From NCBI GenBank assembly GCA_045637095.1, contig JAZTYX010000073.1:1-12494 (forward strand): DNA of 12,494 bases, in the 5' to 3' direction. Each line of letters opens with the position of its first letter. The first letter of the stretch is position 1. The notes under the pieces were generated by a model. That model ran no database searches. It was not told the origin of the DNA and saw only the letters and a list, made by a program, of their open reading frames with translations. Source of the stretch: UMGS1649 sp045637095 (GTDB lineage: Bacteria > Bacillota > Clostridia > TANB77 > CAG-465). Made by a program: the position numbers and the translations under genes. Shown piece after piece: positions 1-7,848 of the stretch.

Positions 1-1137
1 AGAAGTGATGTTAATATGATAATTTCTGTTAATCCACAAACAAAACAAATACTTCTTGTAAACACACCAAGAGATTACTATGTAAAACTACATGGTACAT
101 CTGGATATAGAGACAAATTAACACATGCAGGAATATACGGAATAGATATGTCTGTAAAAACTATGGAAGATTTATATGATATAGATATAAACTATTATGT
201 AAGAGTAAACTTCACATCACTAATGGATATTATTGATGCAATTGGTGGAGTAGAAGTATATTCTGAATATGAGTTTACATCAAGAATAGGTAATTACCAC
301 TTTGTAAAAGGATATAATAAATTAAATGGCAAAAAAGCTTTAGGTTTTGCAAGGGAGAGATATTCATTCTCTGAAGGAGATAGAATGAGAGGACAAAACC
401 AACAAGCAGTAATTGATGCTATGATTAAAAAAGTATGTTCATCAAAAACAATACTTACAAAATTTGATGCGTTATTAGATTCTTTAAAGGGAAGTTTCCA
501 AACAAATATGGAATATACAAAGATGATAGAAATTGTAAGAATGCAAATTTCTGATGGCGCTGAATGGAATGTAACATCTGTAAGTGTAGATGGATGTGGT
601 TCATCAGAAAGAACATATTCAATGGGTAAAACAAGATTATCTGTTTTAATACCATATGCAGGTTCTGTATCTAAAGCAGAAAGCATGATTAAAGCTGTTT
701 TAAATGGAGAAGTGTTAGAATCTGGAAATATAGATATTTCAGGATATAATGACTATCTAGTAGTTTCAAGAGCAGTATATGAAGAGCCGAAGAAGCCAGA
801 AAAAGAACCTGAAAAAGAGCCAGAGAATGTTGAACCTGAAGTTCCAGAAGAGATTCCAGGAGAAGGCACAGGAGATGATGTAACAGGTGACGAAGGAACT
901 CAAGGTGGAGAAAATCCAGGAGGAATAACTGAAGGAGAAGGAAATACTGAAAATACAGAACCTTCAGAACCAACTGTTCCAGAAGGTGGAAATACAGGAG
1001 ACCAAAATCCTGATTCTGGAAATGAAGAAACACCTGCACCGGATAGCGGCACAGAGAACCAACAACCAGAGCTTCCTACACCAGATAGTGGTAGCGGAGA
1101 AGATACAACAGGTAGCGCAGAAAGCAATGTAGAGTAA
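1..1137 (+). CDS. LytR-CpsA-Psr (LCP) family wall-polymer ligase, 5' end outside window
   Basis: LCP proteins sit outside the membrane and transfer lipid-linked glycopolymers (teichoic acid or capsule type) to peptidoglycan. The frame is open from base 1 (RSDVN, then the first Met at 16), so the N-terminal anchor and the start of the domain lie off the window. Family signatures seen are RSDVNMIISVNP, the NTPRDYYV strand, the DAIGGVEV stretch, and the hallmark LGFARER...EGDRMRGQNQQAVI block. From base 784 (about 117 residues) the protein turns into a low-complexity tail rich in Glu, Pro, Gly, Thr and Asn, probably an extended wall-spanning segment; no LPxTG motif is visible. A hairpin follows the stop. 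Membership of the LCP family is firm; which polymer it attaches cannot be told from sequence. Confidence 0.93.
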   Translation, partial: RSDVNMIISVNPQTKQILLVNTPRDYYVKLHGTSGYRDKLTHAGIYGIDMSVKTMEDLYDIDINYYVRVNFTSLMDIIDAIGGVEVYSEYEFTSRIGNYHFVKGYNKLNGKKALGFARERYSFSEGDRMRGQNQQAVIDAMIKKVCSSKTILTKFDALLDSLKGSFQTNMEYTKMIEIVRMQISDGAEWNVTSVSVDGCGSSERTYSMGKTRLSVLIPYAGSVSKAESMIKAVLNGEVLESGNIDISGYNDYLVVSRAVYEEPKKPEKEPEKEPENVEPEVPEEIPGEGTGDDVTGDEGTQGGENPGGITEGEGNTENTEPSEPTVPEGGNTGDQNPDSGNEETPAPDSGTENQQPELPTPDSGSGEDTTGSAESNVE

Positions 1138-1142
1138 TAAAT

Positions 1143-1177
1143 AAACACACAGGTCTATTTGAGGGCTTGTGTGTTTT
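1143..1177 (+). terminator. Hairpin after the LCP gene, probable weak intrinsic terminator
   Basis: The arm 1143-1153 (AAACACACAGG) pairs with 1166-1176 (CTTGTGTGTTT), one G-T wobble included, around a 12-base loop. Only four T residues end the structure, so the U-tract is short. It lies 5 bases after the LCP stop codon and just before the opposing terminator of the minus-strand tRNA gene. Confidence 0.6.
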
Positions 1178-1183
1178 AAATGC

Positions 1184-1213
1184 AAAAAAACACCAAACCA
1201 TTAATGGTTTGGT
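1184..1213 (-). terminator. Intrinsic terminator of the tRNA-fMet gene
   Basis: Bases 1192-1213 form a perfect 22-base palindrome (ACCAAACCATT and its complement). On the minus strand it is followed, after one base, by seven T residues (A-run 1184-1190 on the plus strand). It begins 6 bases past the CCA end of the tRNA, which is the expected place. Confidence 0.88.
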
Positions 1214-1218
1214 AATAG

Positions 1219-1294
1219 TGGTTGCGGGGACAGGACTTGAACCTGTGACCTTCGGGTTATGAGCCCGACGAGCTGCCGACTGCTCTACCCCGCG
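1219..1294 (-). tRNA. Initiator tRNA-fMet (anticodon CAT)
   Basis: The minus strand folds as a 76-nt cloverleaf with CCA encoded in the DNA (1219-1221). The acceptor strand is CGCGGGG at the 5' end against CCCCGCA at the 3' end. This leaves a C1-A72 mismatch, the mark that separates initiator from elongator tRNA-Met. The anticodon stem holds the three consecutive G-C pairs (GGG/CCC) known from initiators, the anticodon CAT lies at 1259-1261, and the T-loop reads TTCAAGT. The gene stands alone rather than in a tRNA cluster and has its own promoter and terminator. It is divergent from secG and convergent with the LCP gene. Confidence 0.96.
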
Positions 1295-1306
1295 ATGCAT
1301 GTTATT

Positions 1307-1335
1307 AGTATAATATAATTGTATGTTAATGTCAA
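1307..1335 (-). promoter_or_regulatory. Promoter of tRNA-fMet (TTGACA-17-TATACT)
   Basis: On the minus strand a perfect -35 box TTGACA (1330-1335) is separated by 17 bases from TATACT (1307-1312). Transcription would start near base 1300, only about six bases before the mature tRNA 5' end. This is the strongest housekeeping-sigma promoter by consensus in the window, as expected for a stable RNA. Confidence 0.85.
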
Positions 1336-1386
1336 CAAAAATATTAAAAAAATTGAAAAAACAGGCAAACTTTTTTCTTTCTTTTG

Positions 1387-1415
1387 TTGTAAATTATATA
1401 TATGTATGGTATAAT
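1387..1415 (+). promoter_or_regulatory. Promoter of the secG operon (extended -10)
   Basis: TATAAT (1410-1415) carries an upstream TG in the extended -10 position (TGGTATAAT), with TTGTAA (1387-1392) 17 bases upstream as a weak -35. The start site would be near 1422, giving a leader of about 29 bases before secG. No riboswitch-like structure is seen in that short leader. Confidence 0.75.
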
Positions 1416-1450
1416 CTTTGTGTTAAAAAATACAAACTGGAGGGAATAAA

Positions 1451-1687
1451 ATGATTGGATGGATTGCATGGATATGCATAGCATTAACATTAATAGTAGC
1501 AGTTGCATTAACAATAGTAGTAATGCTACAAAGTTCTAAGGATGGAGCTTCTGCGGCATTAGGAAATACATTCTATGGTGCAAATAAAGGAAAAACTTTA
1601 GATGGAGTACTATCTAAACTAACTATATATTTAGGAATTGCATTCGTAGTATTATGCTTTGCAACTACAATTACAATAACTAAGTAA
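1451..1687 (+). CDS. secG: Preprotein translocase subunit SecG
   Basis: SecG is the small accessory subunit of the SecYEG channel in the cytoplasmic membrane and helps move unfolded proteins through it. The 78-residue product has the family layout: a first membrane helix at about residues 4-25, a short cytoplasmic loop with the characteristic MLQSSKDGASAAL stretch and Gly/Asn-rich linker, and a second helix at about 57-75. The length is typical. GGAGGG at 1439-1444 lies 6 bases before the ATG. It is the first gene of a plus-strand operon, and rnr starts three bases after its stop, so the two are probably translationally coupled. secG next to rnr is a common order in Firmicutes. Confidence 0.92.
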   Translation: MIGWIAWICIALTLIVAVALTIVVMLQSSKDGASAALGNTFYGANKGKTLDGVLSKLTIYLGIAFVVLCFATTITITK

Positions 1688-1690
1688 TAG

Positions 1691-3835
1691 GTGGATATGA
1701 AAGAGTTTGAAGAGAGAAGTAAAAGAATATTAGAGTATGTTAATTCTAAAGAATATAAGATAATGACTGCAAAACAAATTGCAGTCGTTTTCGGCGTTCC
1801 TAAGGAAGATATGCCTGAGTTCGAAAAGATAATAAATAAATTAGAAGTAAACGGTAAAATATACATAGACGACAGCAAACGTATATGTTTACCTAACAAC
1901 GTAAATAAATTTGTATGTAAATTTGAAGCCAAATCCAAAGGGTTTGGTTTCGCGCGCGTTTTATCTACGGATACGGAAGTTAAAGATATATACATATCTC
2001 GCGAATGCACTAATGGTGCTTTCGATGAAGATATTATCTTAGTTGAAACTAACGGGCAAAGAGAAGAAGGTAAGAGTTTAGAAGGTACTGTTAAGAAGAT
2101 TATTAAACGCGGCGAAGCTACTTTTGTTGGTACTGTGGAAAAAACAGATTCTTTTGGTTTTGTTAGCGTAGAAGGAAGAGTAATTGAAGATGTTTATGTA
2201 CCATACAAGCTGCTTCAAGGAGTACAAAATAAAGATAGAGTAGTTATTAAAATAACTAAATACCCAACAGCAAACAGAAAGGCTGAAGGTAAAATTATTG
2301 AAGTAATTGGTCATGAATCAGATAGAGACATTGAACAAGCAGTAATACTTAAGAGTCACGGAATTGATGAAAAATTCCCTAAAGCAGTAATAAATGAAGC
2401 GGAACAAAATTCTGTTATTACTGATGAGGATATTGTATCAAGAGTGGATTTAAGAGATAAAAACATTTACACAATAGATGGTGATGACGCAAAAGATCTT
2501 GATGATGCTATTTGTGTTGAAAAGATTTCTGATGAAGAATATAAATTATCTGTACATATTGCTGATGTAAGTCATTATGTAACTGAAGGTAGCGAAATAG
2601 ATAAAGAAGCTATAAAAAGAGGGACAAGCATATATACACCTGGTAAGGTTATACCAATGCTTCCAAGAACATTATCTAACGGGATATGTAGCTTAACAGA
2701 AGGCGAGGATAGACTTGCTCTTTCTGTTGATATGATAATTAACAAAGATGCTAAAGTTATATTTAGCACAATATATAAATCTGTAATATGTTCTAAAAAG
2801 AGAATGTCTTACCACAACGTAGAAGAAGTATTAAATGGAGAGAATGAAGAAACATTAAAAGAATATGCTCCATATACAGCAGACATTATGCTTATGAAAG
2901 AGCTATATGAAATTCTAAATAAAAAGAGAGTAGCAAATGGTAGTATTAATTTTGATATACCAGAAACACACTTTGTTTTAGATGAAAATAACGAGCCTAT
3001 AGATGTAATGCCATATACAATTGGAGTATCTAACAGCATAATAGAAGAATTTATGCTTGTTACAAATAAAGTTGTAGCAAAGACATTTAGAGATTTAGAA
3101 GCTCCGTTTATATATAGAATACATGAAACTCCAGACTTAGAGAAATTAAGAGAATTAAACGAAATGCTTAAGAATATGGGTTCAAGTATTAAAGGTATAA
3201 ATAAAATACATCCAAGAGCTTTAGCAACAGCATTAGAAACATTTGCTGATGATGAGAAAAAGTATATGATAGTATCTAAAATGCTTTTAAGATCGCTTAA
3301 ACTTGCTAAATACTCAGAAGAGTGCTTAGGACATTTTGGACTTAACTTTAAGGATTATTGTCATTTTACATCACCAATTAGAAGATATCCAGATTTATTT
3401 ATACATAGAGTAATATCTGAATATATAGAAAATGGTTATGTATTAGATAGTAAGAGATTAGAAAAATTACAATACAAAGCAGAAAAATATGCCATATCTA
3501 GTAGTGAATGTGAAAAAACAGCTACGCAAATTGAAAGAGATTTTGATGATTTGTTTATGGCAAAATATATGAAGAAACATTTAGGAGATGAATATGAAGG
3601 TGTAATATCTTCAGTAACTGGATTTGGTATCTATGTTAAATTAGATAATACAATCGAAGGTTTGGTTACAATGTCTAACCTAGATGATGACTACTATATT
3701 TATCATGAAAAAGAAATGGTATTAATCGGCGAAAGAACAGGCAAAAAATATGAAATTGGCGGAAAAGTAAAAGTAATTGTTGCAAGAGCTGATGAACACA
3801 CAAAACAAATAGATTTTTGTTTAAGTAGGGGATAA
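1691..3835 (+). CDS. rnr: Ribonuclease R (3'-5' exoribonuclease, RNB family)
   Basis: RNase R degrades structured RNA from the 3' end, including rRNA fragments and mRNA released by trans-translation. Of 714 residues, about 1-65 form a winged-helix-like N-terminus, about 70-205 two cold-shock-type RNA-binding domains, about 245-575 the RNB catalytic domain, and about 630-714 an S1 domain. The metal-binding motif TIDGDDAKDLDDAI gives D263, D269, D271 and D272, the spacing D-x5-D-x-D-D of active RNase II/R enzymes. The start is GTG at 1691; ATG at 1697 is an alternative two codons in. Neither has a well-spaced ribosome-binding site, which favours coupling to secG. smpB, often the next gene in Firmicutes, is absent. 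Bases 1860-2115 use CGN arginine codons unlike the rest. Confidence 0.95.
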   Translation: MDMKEFEERSKRILEYVNSKEYKIMTAKQIAVVFGVPKEDMPEFEKIINKLEVNGKIYIDDSKRICLPNNVNKFVCKFEAKSKGFGFARVLSTDTEVKDIYISRECTNGAFDEDIILVETNGQREEGKSLEGTVKKIIKRGEATFVGTVEKTDSFGFVSVEGRVIEDVYVPYKLLQGVQNKDRVVIKITKYPTANRKAEGKIIEVIGHESDRDIEQAVILKSHGIDEKFPKAVINEAEQNSVITDEDIVSRVDLRDKNIYTIDGDDAKDLDDAICVEKISDEEYKLSVHIADVSHYVTEGSEIDKEAIKRGTSIYTPGKVIPMLPRTLSNGICSLTEGEDRLALSVDMIINKDAKVIFSTIYKSVICSKKRMSYHNVEEVLNGENEETLKEYAPYTADIMLMKELYEILNKKRVANGSINFDIPETHFVLDENNEPIDVMPYTIGVSNSIIEEFMLVTNKVVAKTFRDLEAPFIYRIHETPDLEKLRELNEMLKNMGSSIKGINKIHPRALATALETFADDEKKYMIVSKMLLRSLKLAKYSEECLGHFGLNFKDYCHFTSPIRRYPDLFIHRVISEYIENGYVLDSKRLEKLQYKAEKYAISSSECEKTATQIERDFDDLFMAKYMKKHLGDEYEGVISSVTGFGIYVKLDNTIEGLVTMSNLDDDYYIYHEKEMVLIGERTGKKYEIGGKVKVIVARADEHTKQIDFCLSRG

Positions 3836-3836
3836 T

Positions 3837-4547
3837 ATGAAGATAAAAAAAGATAGAAAAGAAAGTAAAAGCTTTAAGGAATTATTTAAGGCAAGATTTT
3901 CTGGTATGACATTTAAATCATATCTTAAAGAAACATATGAATTTGTAAAAAATAATTTGCTAAAAACTACATTAATAATATTAGCAATAACATTACTATC
4001 TATTGGATCAGTACTGTATTCACCAGCATCATTCAAATATGACAAGCCAGATGTAACATTTGTAAGTGATTGGTTTGAAAGAATACAAGTCTTAGCAATT
4101 ATTGTCTTTGCGGGAATTGTTCCATATATGTATATTCCTGTAGTTGGTCTTGCAGCAGGTATATCTGTAGAATGCATGTATTTTGCAAACTACGTTCTAA
4201 CAGTAGGCAGGATGAAAGGAACGCTTATATATATATTACCGATGTTATTAAACTTGTTATTCTTAGCTATTGTTACAGCTATAGGGTTTTATATATGTCG
4301 CAACGCAACGCTTTCTCAAAGAATAAAGAGTGTGCAAAGCAAAAACTCAATGGATTTAGGTCTTGCTATATTTGAAGCTACAAATAAAAAAGATAAAGTA
4401 AAAGCTATAGAAAAGAAGAGAAAAGAGAAAATCAAAGAACTAGAAAACAAGAAAAAAGATTTAGATTTATTCCAAATAGTAAATGCTACTGTGATATTAT
4501 GTGTGCTTCAACTGGGAGCATCACTTGTTAAATCTTTACTTGTATAA
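3837..4547 (+). CDS. Multi-pass membrane protein of unknown function
   Basis: I do not recognise this 236-residue protein with confidence. It starts with about 40 residues rich in Lys and other charged residues. Hydrophobic segments follow at about 42-62, 84-121 (long enough for one or two helices, with Gly, Pro and Tyr) and 130-154. A strongly charged, probably cytoplasmic Lys/Glu coiled-coil-like segment (about 183-210) and a last hydrophobic helix (about 213-234) complete it. The start ATG is two bases after the rnr stop, with AGGGG at 3827-3831, so it is co-transcribed and probably coupled with rnr. The size and layout distantly recall SpoIIM/DUF95-type membrane proteins, but I see no motif that proves it. 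Its place after rnr is where smpB often lies, yet nothing in it resembles SmpB. Confidence 0.8.
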   Translation: MKIKKDRKESKSFKELFKARFSGMTFKSYLKETYEFVKNNLLKTTLIILAITLLSIGSVLYSPASFKYDKPDVTFVSDWFERIQVLAIIVFAGIVPYMYIPVVGLAAGISVECMYFANYVLTVGRMKGTLIYILPMLLNLLFLAIVTAIGFYICRNATLSQRIKSVQSKNSMDLGLAIFEATNKKDKVKAIEKKRKEKIKELENKKKDLDLFQIVNATVILCVLQLGASLVKSLLV

Positions 4548-4558
4548 CAGGAGAAATT

Positions 4559-5212
4559 ATGAGACAAAGAAATGTTAAAAACTGTGATGAAATTTTAGCA
4601 TCATCAGATAAATATTTAAGAGATATAAAATCTTTAGATAAAAGTAAATATGAAAATGTATGTTTAGAAATAGGTATCGGTAAGGGTGCATTTATAGCAG
4701 AATGCGCTAATCGCCATCCTGAAAATTTATACATAGGTATAGAACTAAATAAAGGAGTTGTATCTTTAGCTACTAAAAAGATTTCAAGATACGAAGAAGA
4801 GATTGGTAAGAAACTAGATAATCTTAAAGTTTTAGATTTTAATGCATTAGAATTAAAAGAACTATTTGGTGAACATGAAGTAGATAAAATATATCTAAAC
4901 TTTAGCGATCCTTGGCCTAAGAAGAAACACGAAAAAAGAAGACTTACTTCTGATGCGTTTTTAGATGTATATAAAGAAATATTAAAAGAAGGTTCTGTAA
5001 TAGAATTTAAGACAGATAATAGAAGCCTATTTGAGTATTCGTTAAAGAATATGAATAAATATAAAATGTCATTTGAGTATTTAACATTAAATTTACATGC
5101 AGACATAGATGCGGGTAAATTAGATAATGAAGAGTCAAACATAATGACAGAATACGAAGCAAAATTTATGGTAAATGGACCTATATATAAATTAATAGCA
5201 AAATTTAATTAA
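4559..5212 (+). CDS. trmB: tRNA (guanine-N7-)-methyltransferase TrmB
   Basis: TrmB uses S-adenosylmethionine to methylate N7 of G46 in the variable loop of tRNAs. The 217-residue product is of normal length and has all main family marks: SAM-binding motif I LEIGIGKGAF (residues 36-45), IGIE (59-62) as the acidic end of motif II, the diagnostic FSDPWPKKKHEKRRL block (115-129), TDN (152-154), and the C-terminal TEYEAKF...GPIY segment (197-210). AGGAG at 4549-4553 stands 5 bases before the ATG. The gene starts 12 bases after the preceding membrane protein, so it is part of the secG operon, which also carries two other RNA-acting proteins. Identification is near certain. Confidence 0.96.
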   Translation: MRQRNVKNCDEILASSDKYLRDIKSLDKSKYENVCLEIGIGKGAFIAECANRHPENLYIGIELNKGVVSLATKKISRYEEEIGKKLDNLKVLDFNALELKELFGEHEVDKIYLNFSDPWPKKKHEKRRLTSDAFLDVYKEILKEGSVIEFKTDNRSLFEYSLKNMNKYKMSFEYLTLNLHADIDAGKLDNEESNIMTEYEAKFMVNGPIYKLIAKFN

Positions 5213-5227
5213 TATAGAGGAGATTGT

Positions 5228-5506
5228 ATGTTATTAGATCAATATGAAAAAAGAGAAAAAATTAAAGTAGTCTTTGCAACAATAGCAATTATATTAGTTG
5301 TTGTAGTGCTTTTATGGGGATGCCTTTTTGGTGTAGATTACATGATGTTTACAAATTCTAAACCGACTGTGTTTACAAATTCTAGAATAGAAAAGACAGA
5401 TGCAGGCAAAAAGATATACGAAGAAGGTATTTGTTATAGCGTTGTAACAGATGAATTAAATAATAAAACACTTTATTTATTTAATAAACAAATAAAGAGT
5501 AAATAA
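5228..5506 (+). CDS. Small single-pass membrane protein, unknown function
   Basis: This 92-residue protein is not recognised. A short charged N-terminus (MLLDQYEKREKIK) leads into one strongly hydrophobic helix at about residues 14-36, rich in Val, Ile and Leu. About 55 mostly polar residues follow, which by the positive-inside rule would lie outside the cell. The helix is too long and lacks a clear cleavage site or lipobox, so it reads as a membrane anchor rather than a secreted protein. A strong ribosome-binding site AGAGGAGA (5216-5223) precedes the ATG, and the gene sits 15 bases after trmB and 12 bases before the U32 gene. It is a real translated gene by context; function is unknown. Confidence 0.75.
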   Translation: MLLDQYEKREKIKVVFATIAIILVVVVLLWGCLFGVDYMMFTNSKPTVFTNSRIEKTDAGKKIYEEGICYSVVTDELNNKTLYLFNKQIKSK

Positions 5507-5518
5507 AGGGGAATGGGT

Positions 5519-7816
5519 ATGAAAAATAATATGGATAATGAAATAGAAATATTAGCTCCGGCAGGTAGCTACGAAGCATTCGTAGCTGCGGTTAATGCTG
5601 GAGCTCATGCCATATATATGGGTGTAAATAAATTTAATGCACGTACTATGGCAAATAATTTAACAATAGAAGAATATATTAATGCTATAGACTACGCACA
5701 TAAAAGAGATGTAAAGGTATATTTAACGCTTAATACGCTTCTTTTAGATAGCGAAATAAATGAAGCTCTAGATATAGTTTGTACTTTGTATAAAGAGGGA
5801 CTTGATGCGGTAATTGTACAAGACATAGGTATCGCTACATTAATACATAAAATAATGCCAGACCTACCACTTCATGCAAGTACACAAATGAGTGTGTTAA
5901 ATCTAGAACAAGCAAAATATATTGAGTCTTTAGGCTTTTCTAGGGTGGTATTAGGTAGAGAACTAAGTGTAGGAGAAATAGAATATATAACTAAAAATAT
6001 ATCTCTGGAAGTAGAAATATTTGTACATGGTGCATTATGCGTTTCTGTATCTGGTCAATGTATGGCAAGTTCTCTAATAGGAGAAAGAAGTGCTAACAGA
6101 GGAAGTTGTGCACAACCTTGTAGAATGAAATATTCATTATATAACGAGGCTAAAAAAGAAGCTATTGTTAAAGATAGATACATTCTAAGTAAGAAGGATA
6201 TATATGGATTAGATACATTAGAAGCACTTGCTAAAGCAGGAGTAAAATCTTTTAAGATCGAAGGAAGAAATAGAACGGTAGAATATACAGCTGGCGTTGT
6301 AAGTAGATATAGAAAAGCTGTAGATAATAATTATGTTGTAGAAAATAATACGGAAAAAGAATTATTACAGTTATTTAATAGAAGCGGTAAATGCGATGGA
6401 TATCTAAACGGAGTAAGATATAAAAGAAGTATTTCAGACGTTACTCCTAAAAACACTGGGTTATACTTAGGACAAGTTTTAGCTAAGAAAGATAAGTTTA
6501 TTAAACTTAAACTAGAAGAAAATATAGATCTTCATGATGGGGTAGAAGTAGCAACAAGTGAAGGGCAGGTATCTTTTGTAGTTACTTGTATTAAAGATGA
6601 AAAAGGTAATATCCTAAATACAAACATAGAAAAAGGAAGCATAGTTTATCTTGGAGATGTTAAGGGGAAAGTAGAAGCAAAAGATATTGTATACAAAACA
6701 TCTGAAAATAAATTAAATAAAGAAGCTAGAGAGTATTTGGATAAAAAAGATAAACAAAAAAGAGTAGAAGAACGTATAGTTGTAGTTATAAAAAAAGATA
6801 CAAACATTTCTGCAAAATCTTTAGATAAAGATATATCTGTAGAACTAGAGTATGTTCCAGAGATAAGCAAAAGCGTTGGCGTAACAAAAGAAAAAGTAAA
6901 CGAAACTTTTGCTAAAACTGAAGATACAGCAACAATATTTGTAGATATCAAAGTAGATTTAGATGATAAATTATTTGTGCCTGTATCTAAATTAAATGAA
7001 TTAAGAAGATGCTTGGTGGAAAAAATAGAAGAAAATAGACTTGTAAAAAGAGAAAAAGTAATTGTTAAAGAAAAAGATTTGCAAACTATATCTAATAAAA
7101 AGAATTCTTCTAAAACAACGGCTATATTTATGTATAGATATAATTCAGAGGAAGATTATATAGCTTTATGCAAATCAAGATATGAAACAAATCTAGATAA
7201 GTTATATGTTCCAGCTAGAGCATTTAAGGAATATGAAAAAGATATATTAAAATATGTAGGTAAAACAAAAGTATATATGCATATACCAAATGTTGTGCTT
7301 AAGAATTTGGATAAGTATATTAGAGACAATGTAGAAAGACTTGTTAAAGCGGGGCTAAGCGGCTTAGTAATTGGTAATGTAGGTTATTTATCACTTGCTA
7401 AAGAGCTTAAAGAAAAATACAATATAGAGTTAATTGGGGAGTATACATTAAATGTATTTAATAGCTTTTCTGCCTCTTATTTTGAAGATTTAGACGTTGT
7501 TACACCGATATTTGAAACAGAAGACGCAGATATAGAAAAAATAGCTAAAATTAAGAATATAGAGCTTGTAGAAGGGCTTGCTACGGCTATGACAACTAGA
7601 TATTGTATGTTAGCAAGTTTTGTATCTAACGCAGAAGAAAAAGATGAATGTAAGGCTGCATGTAAACAAGGAAAATATTATATTGAAGATACATATAATA
7701 AGAAATATAACATAGTTCCAGATAATACAGATTGTATAACTGAGATAGTTAGAAACAAGAGAAAATATCCGGAAAATATAAGAAATAAATATAGTATAAG
7801 ATACAATATTATGTAA
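5519..7816 (+). CDS. U32 family (collagenase-like) protein, RlhA/YdcP type
   Basis: U32 proteins were first named peptidases. Studied members such as RlhA (23S rRNA C2501 hydroxylation) and TrhP (tRNA U34 hydroxylation) act on RNA, while UbiU/UbiV hydroxylate quinone precursors. The N-terminal barrel (about residues 8-270) begins EILAPAGS and carries the signature EIFVHGALCVSVSGQCMAS, then GSCAQPCR; C174, C181, C197 and C201 lie in this cluster-type region. At 765 residues it is far longer than the TrhP type, and its extra C-terminal half (DUF3656-like region, then a segment with several Cys at about 696-725) resembles the RlhA group. I chose ATG 5519: AAAGGGG (5505-5511) is 7 bases upstream of it but only one base from ATG 5513. 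It is the last gene of the secG operon. The exact RNA target is not shown by sequence. Confidence 0.88.
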   Translation: MKNNMDNEIEILAPAGSYEAFVAAVNAGAHAIYMGVNKFNARTMANNLTIEEYINAIDYAHKRDVKVYLTLNTLLLDSEINEALDIVCTLYKEGLDAVIVQDIGIATLIHKIMPDLPLHASTQMSVLNLEQAKYIESLGFSRVVLGRELSVGEIEYITKNISLEVEIFVHGALCVSVSGQCMASSLIGERSANRGSCAQPCRMKYSLYNEAKKEAIVKDRYILSKKDIYGLDTLEALAKAGVKSFKIEGRNRTVEYTAGVVSRYRKAVDNNYVVENNTEKELLQLFNRSGKCDGYLNGVRYKRSISDVTPKNTGLYLGQVLAKKDKFIKLKLEENIDLHDGVEVATSEGQVSFVVTCIKDEKGNILNTNIEKGSIVYLGDVKGKVEAKDIVYKTSENKLNKEAREYLDKKDKQKRVEERIVVVIKKDTNISAKSLDKDISVELEYVPEISKSVGVTKEKVNETFAKTEDTATIFVDIKVDLDDKLFVPVSKLNELRRCLVEKIEENRLVKREKVIVKEKDLQTISNKKNSSKTTAIFMYRYNSEEDYIALCKSRYETNLDKLYVPARAFKEYEKDILKYVGKTKVYMHIPNVVLKNLDKYIRDNVERLVKAGLSGLVIGNVGYLSLAKELKEKYNIELIGEYTLNVFNSFSASYFEDLDVVTPIFETEDADIEKIAKIKNIELVEGLATAMTTRYCMLASFVSNAEEKDECKAACKQGKYYIEDTYNKKYNIVPDNTDCITEIVRNKRKYPENIRNKYSIRYNIM

Positions 7817-7819
7817 TAT

Positions 7820-7848
7820 TTGAAAAAAGTCATGATTTATAGTATAAT
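7820..7848 (+). promoter_or_regulatory. Promoter of the first Cys-motif gene (TTGAAA-17-TATAAT)
   Basis: TTGAAA (7820-7825) and TATAAT (7843-7848) are 17 bases apart, directly after the U32 stop codon. The start site would be near 7855, leaving a leader of about 39 bases. The left arm of a 15-bp inverted repeat lies within the -35 box and spacer. Confidence 0.8.

Noticed and set aside
689..1039. Minus-strand frames opposite the LCP tail rich in Leu, His and Phe
   Set aside because: They are by-products of the Glu/Pro/Gly-rich repeats on the plus strand and have no ribosome-binding site or family resemblance.
1076..1300. Minus-strand reading frame of 74 residues over the tRNA region
   Set aside because: Its start lies in the tRNA-fMet gene; the sequence is explained fully by the cloverleaf, CCA end and terminator.
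1295..1450. Riboswitch or T-box in the secG-tRNA divergent region
   Set aside because: Both leaders are very short (about 6 and 29 bases) and the region is fully used by two promoters.
4172..4375. 67-residue plus-strand frame inside the unknown membrane protein gene
   Set aside because: It is nested in another frame of a well-supported gene and has no ribosome-binding site.
5513..5518. ATG 5513 as start of the U32 protein
   Set aside because: The AAAGGGG ribosome-binding site is only one base away from it, too close for use, and is well spaced for ATG 5519.
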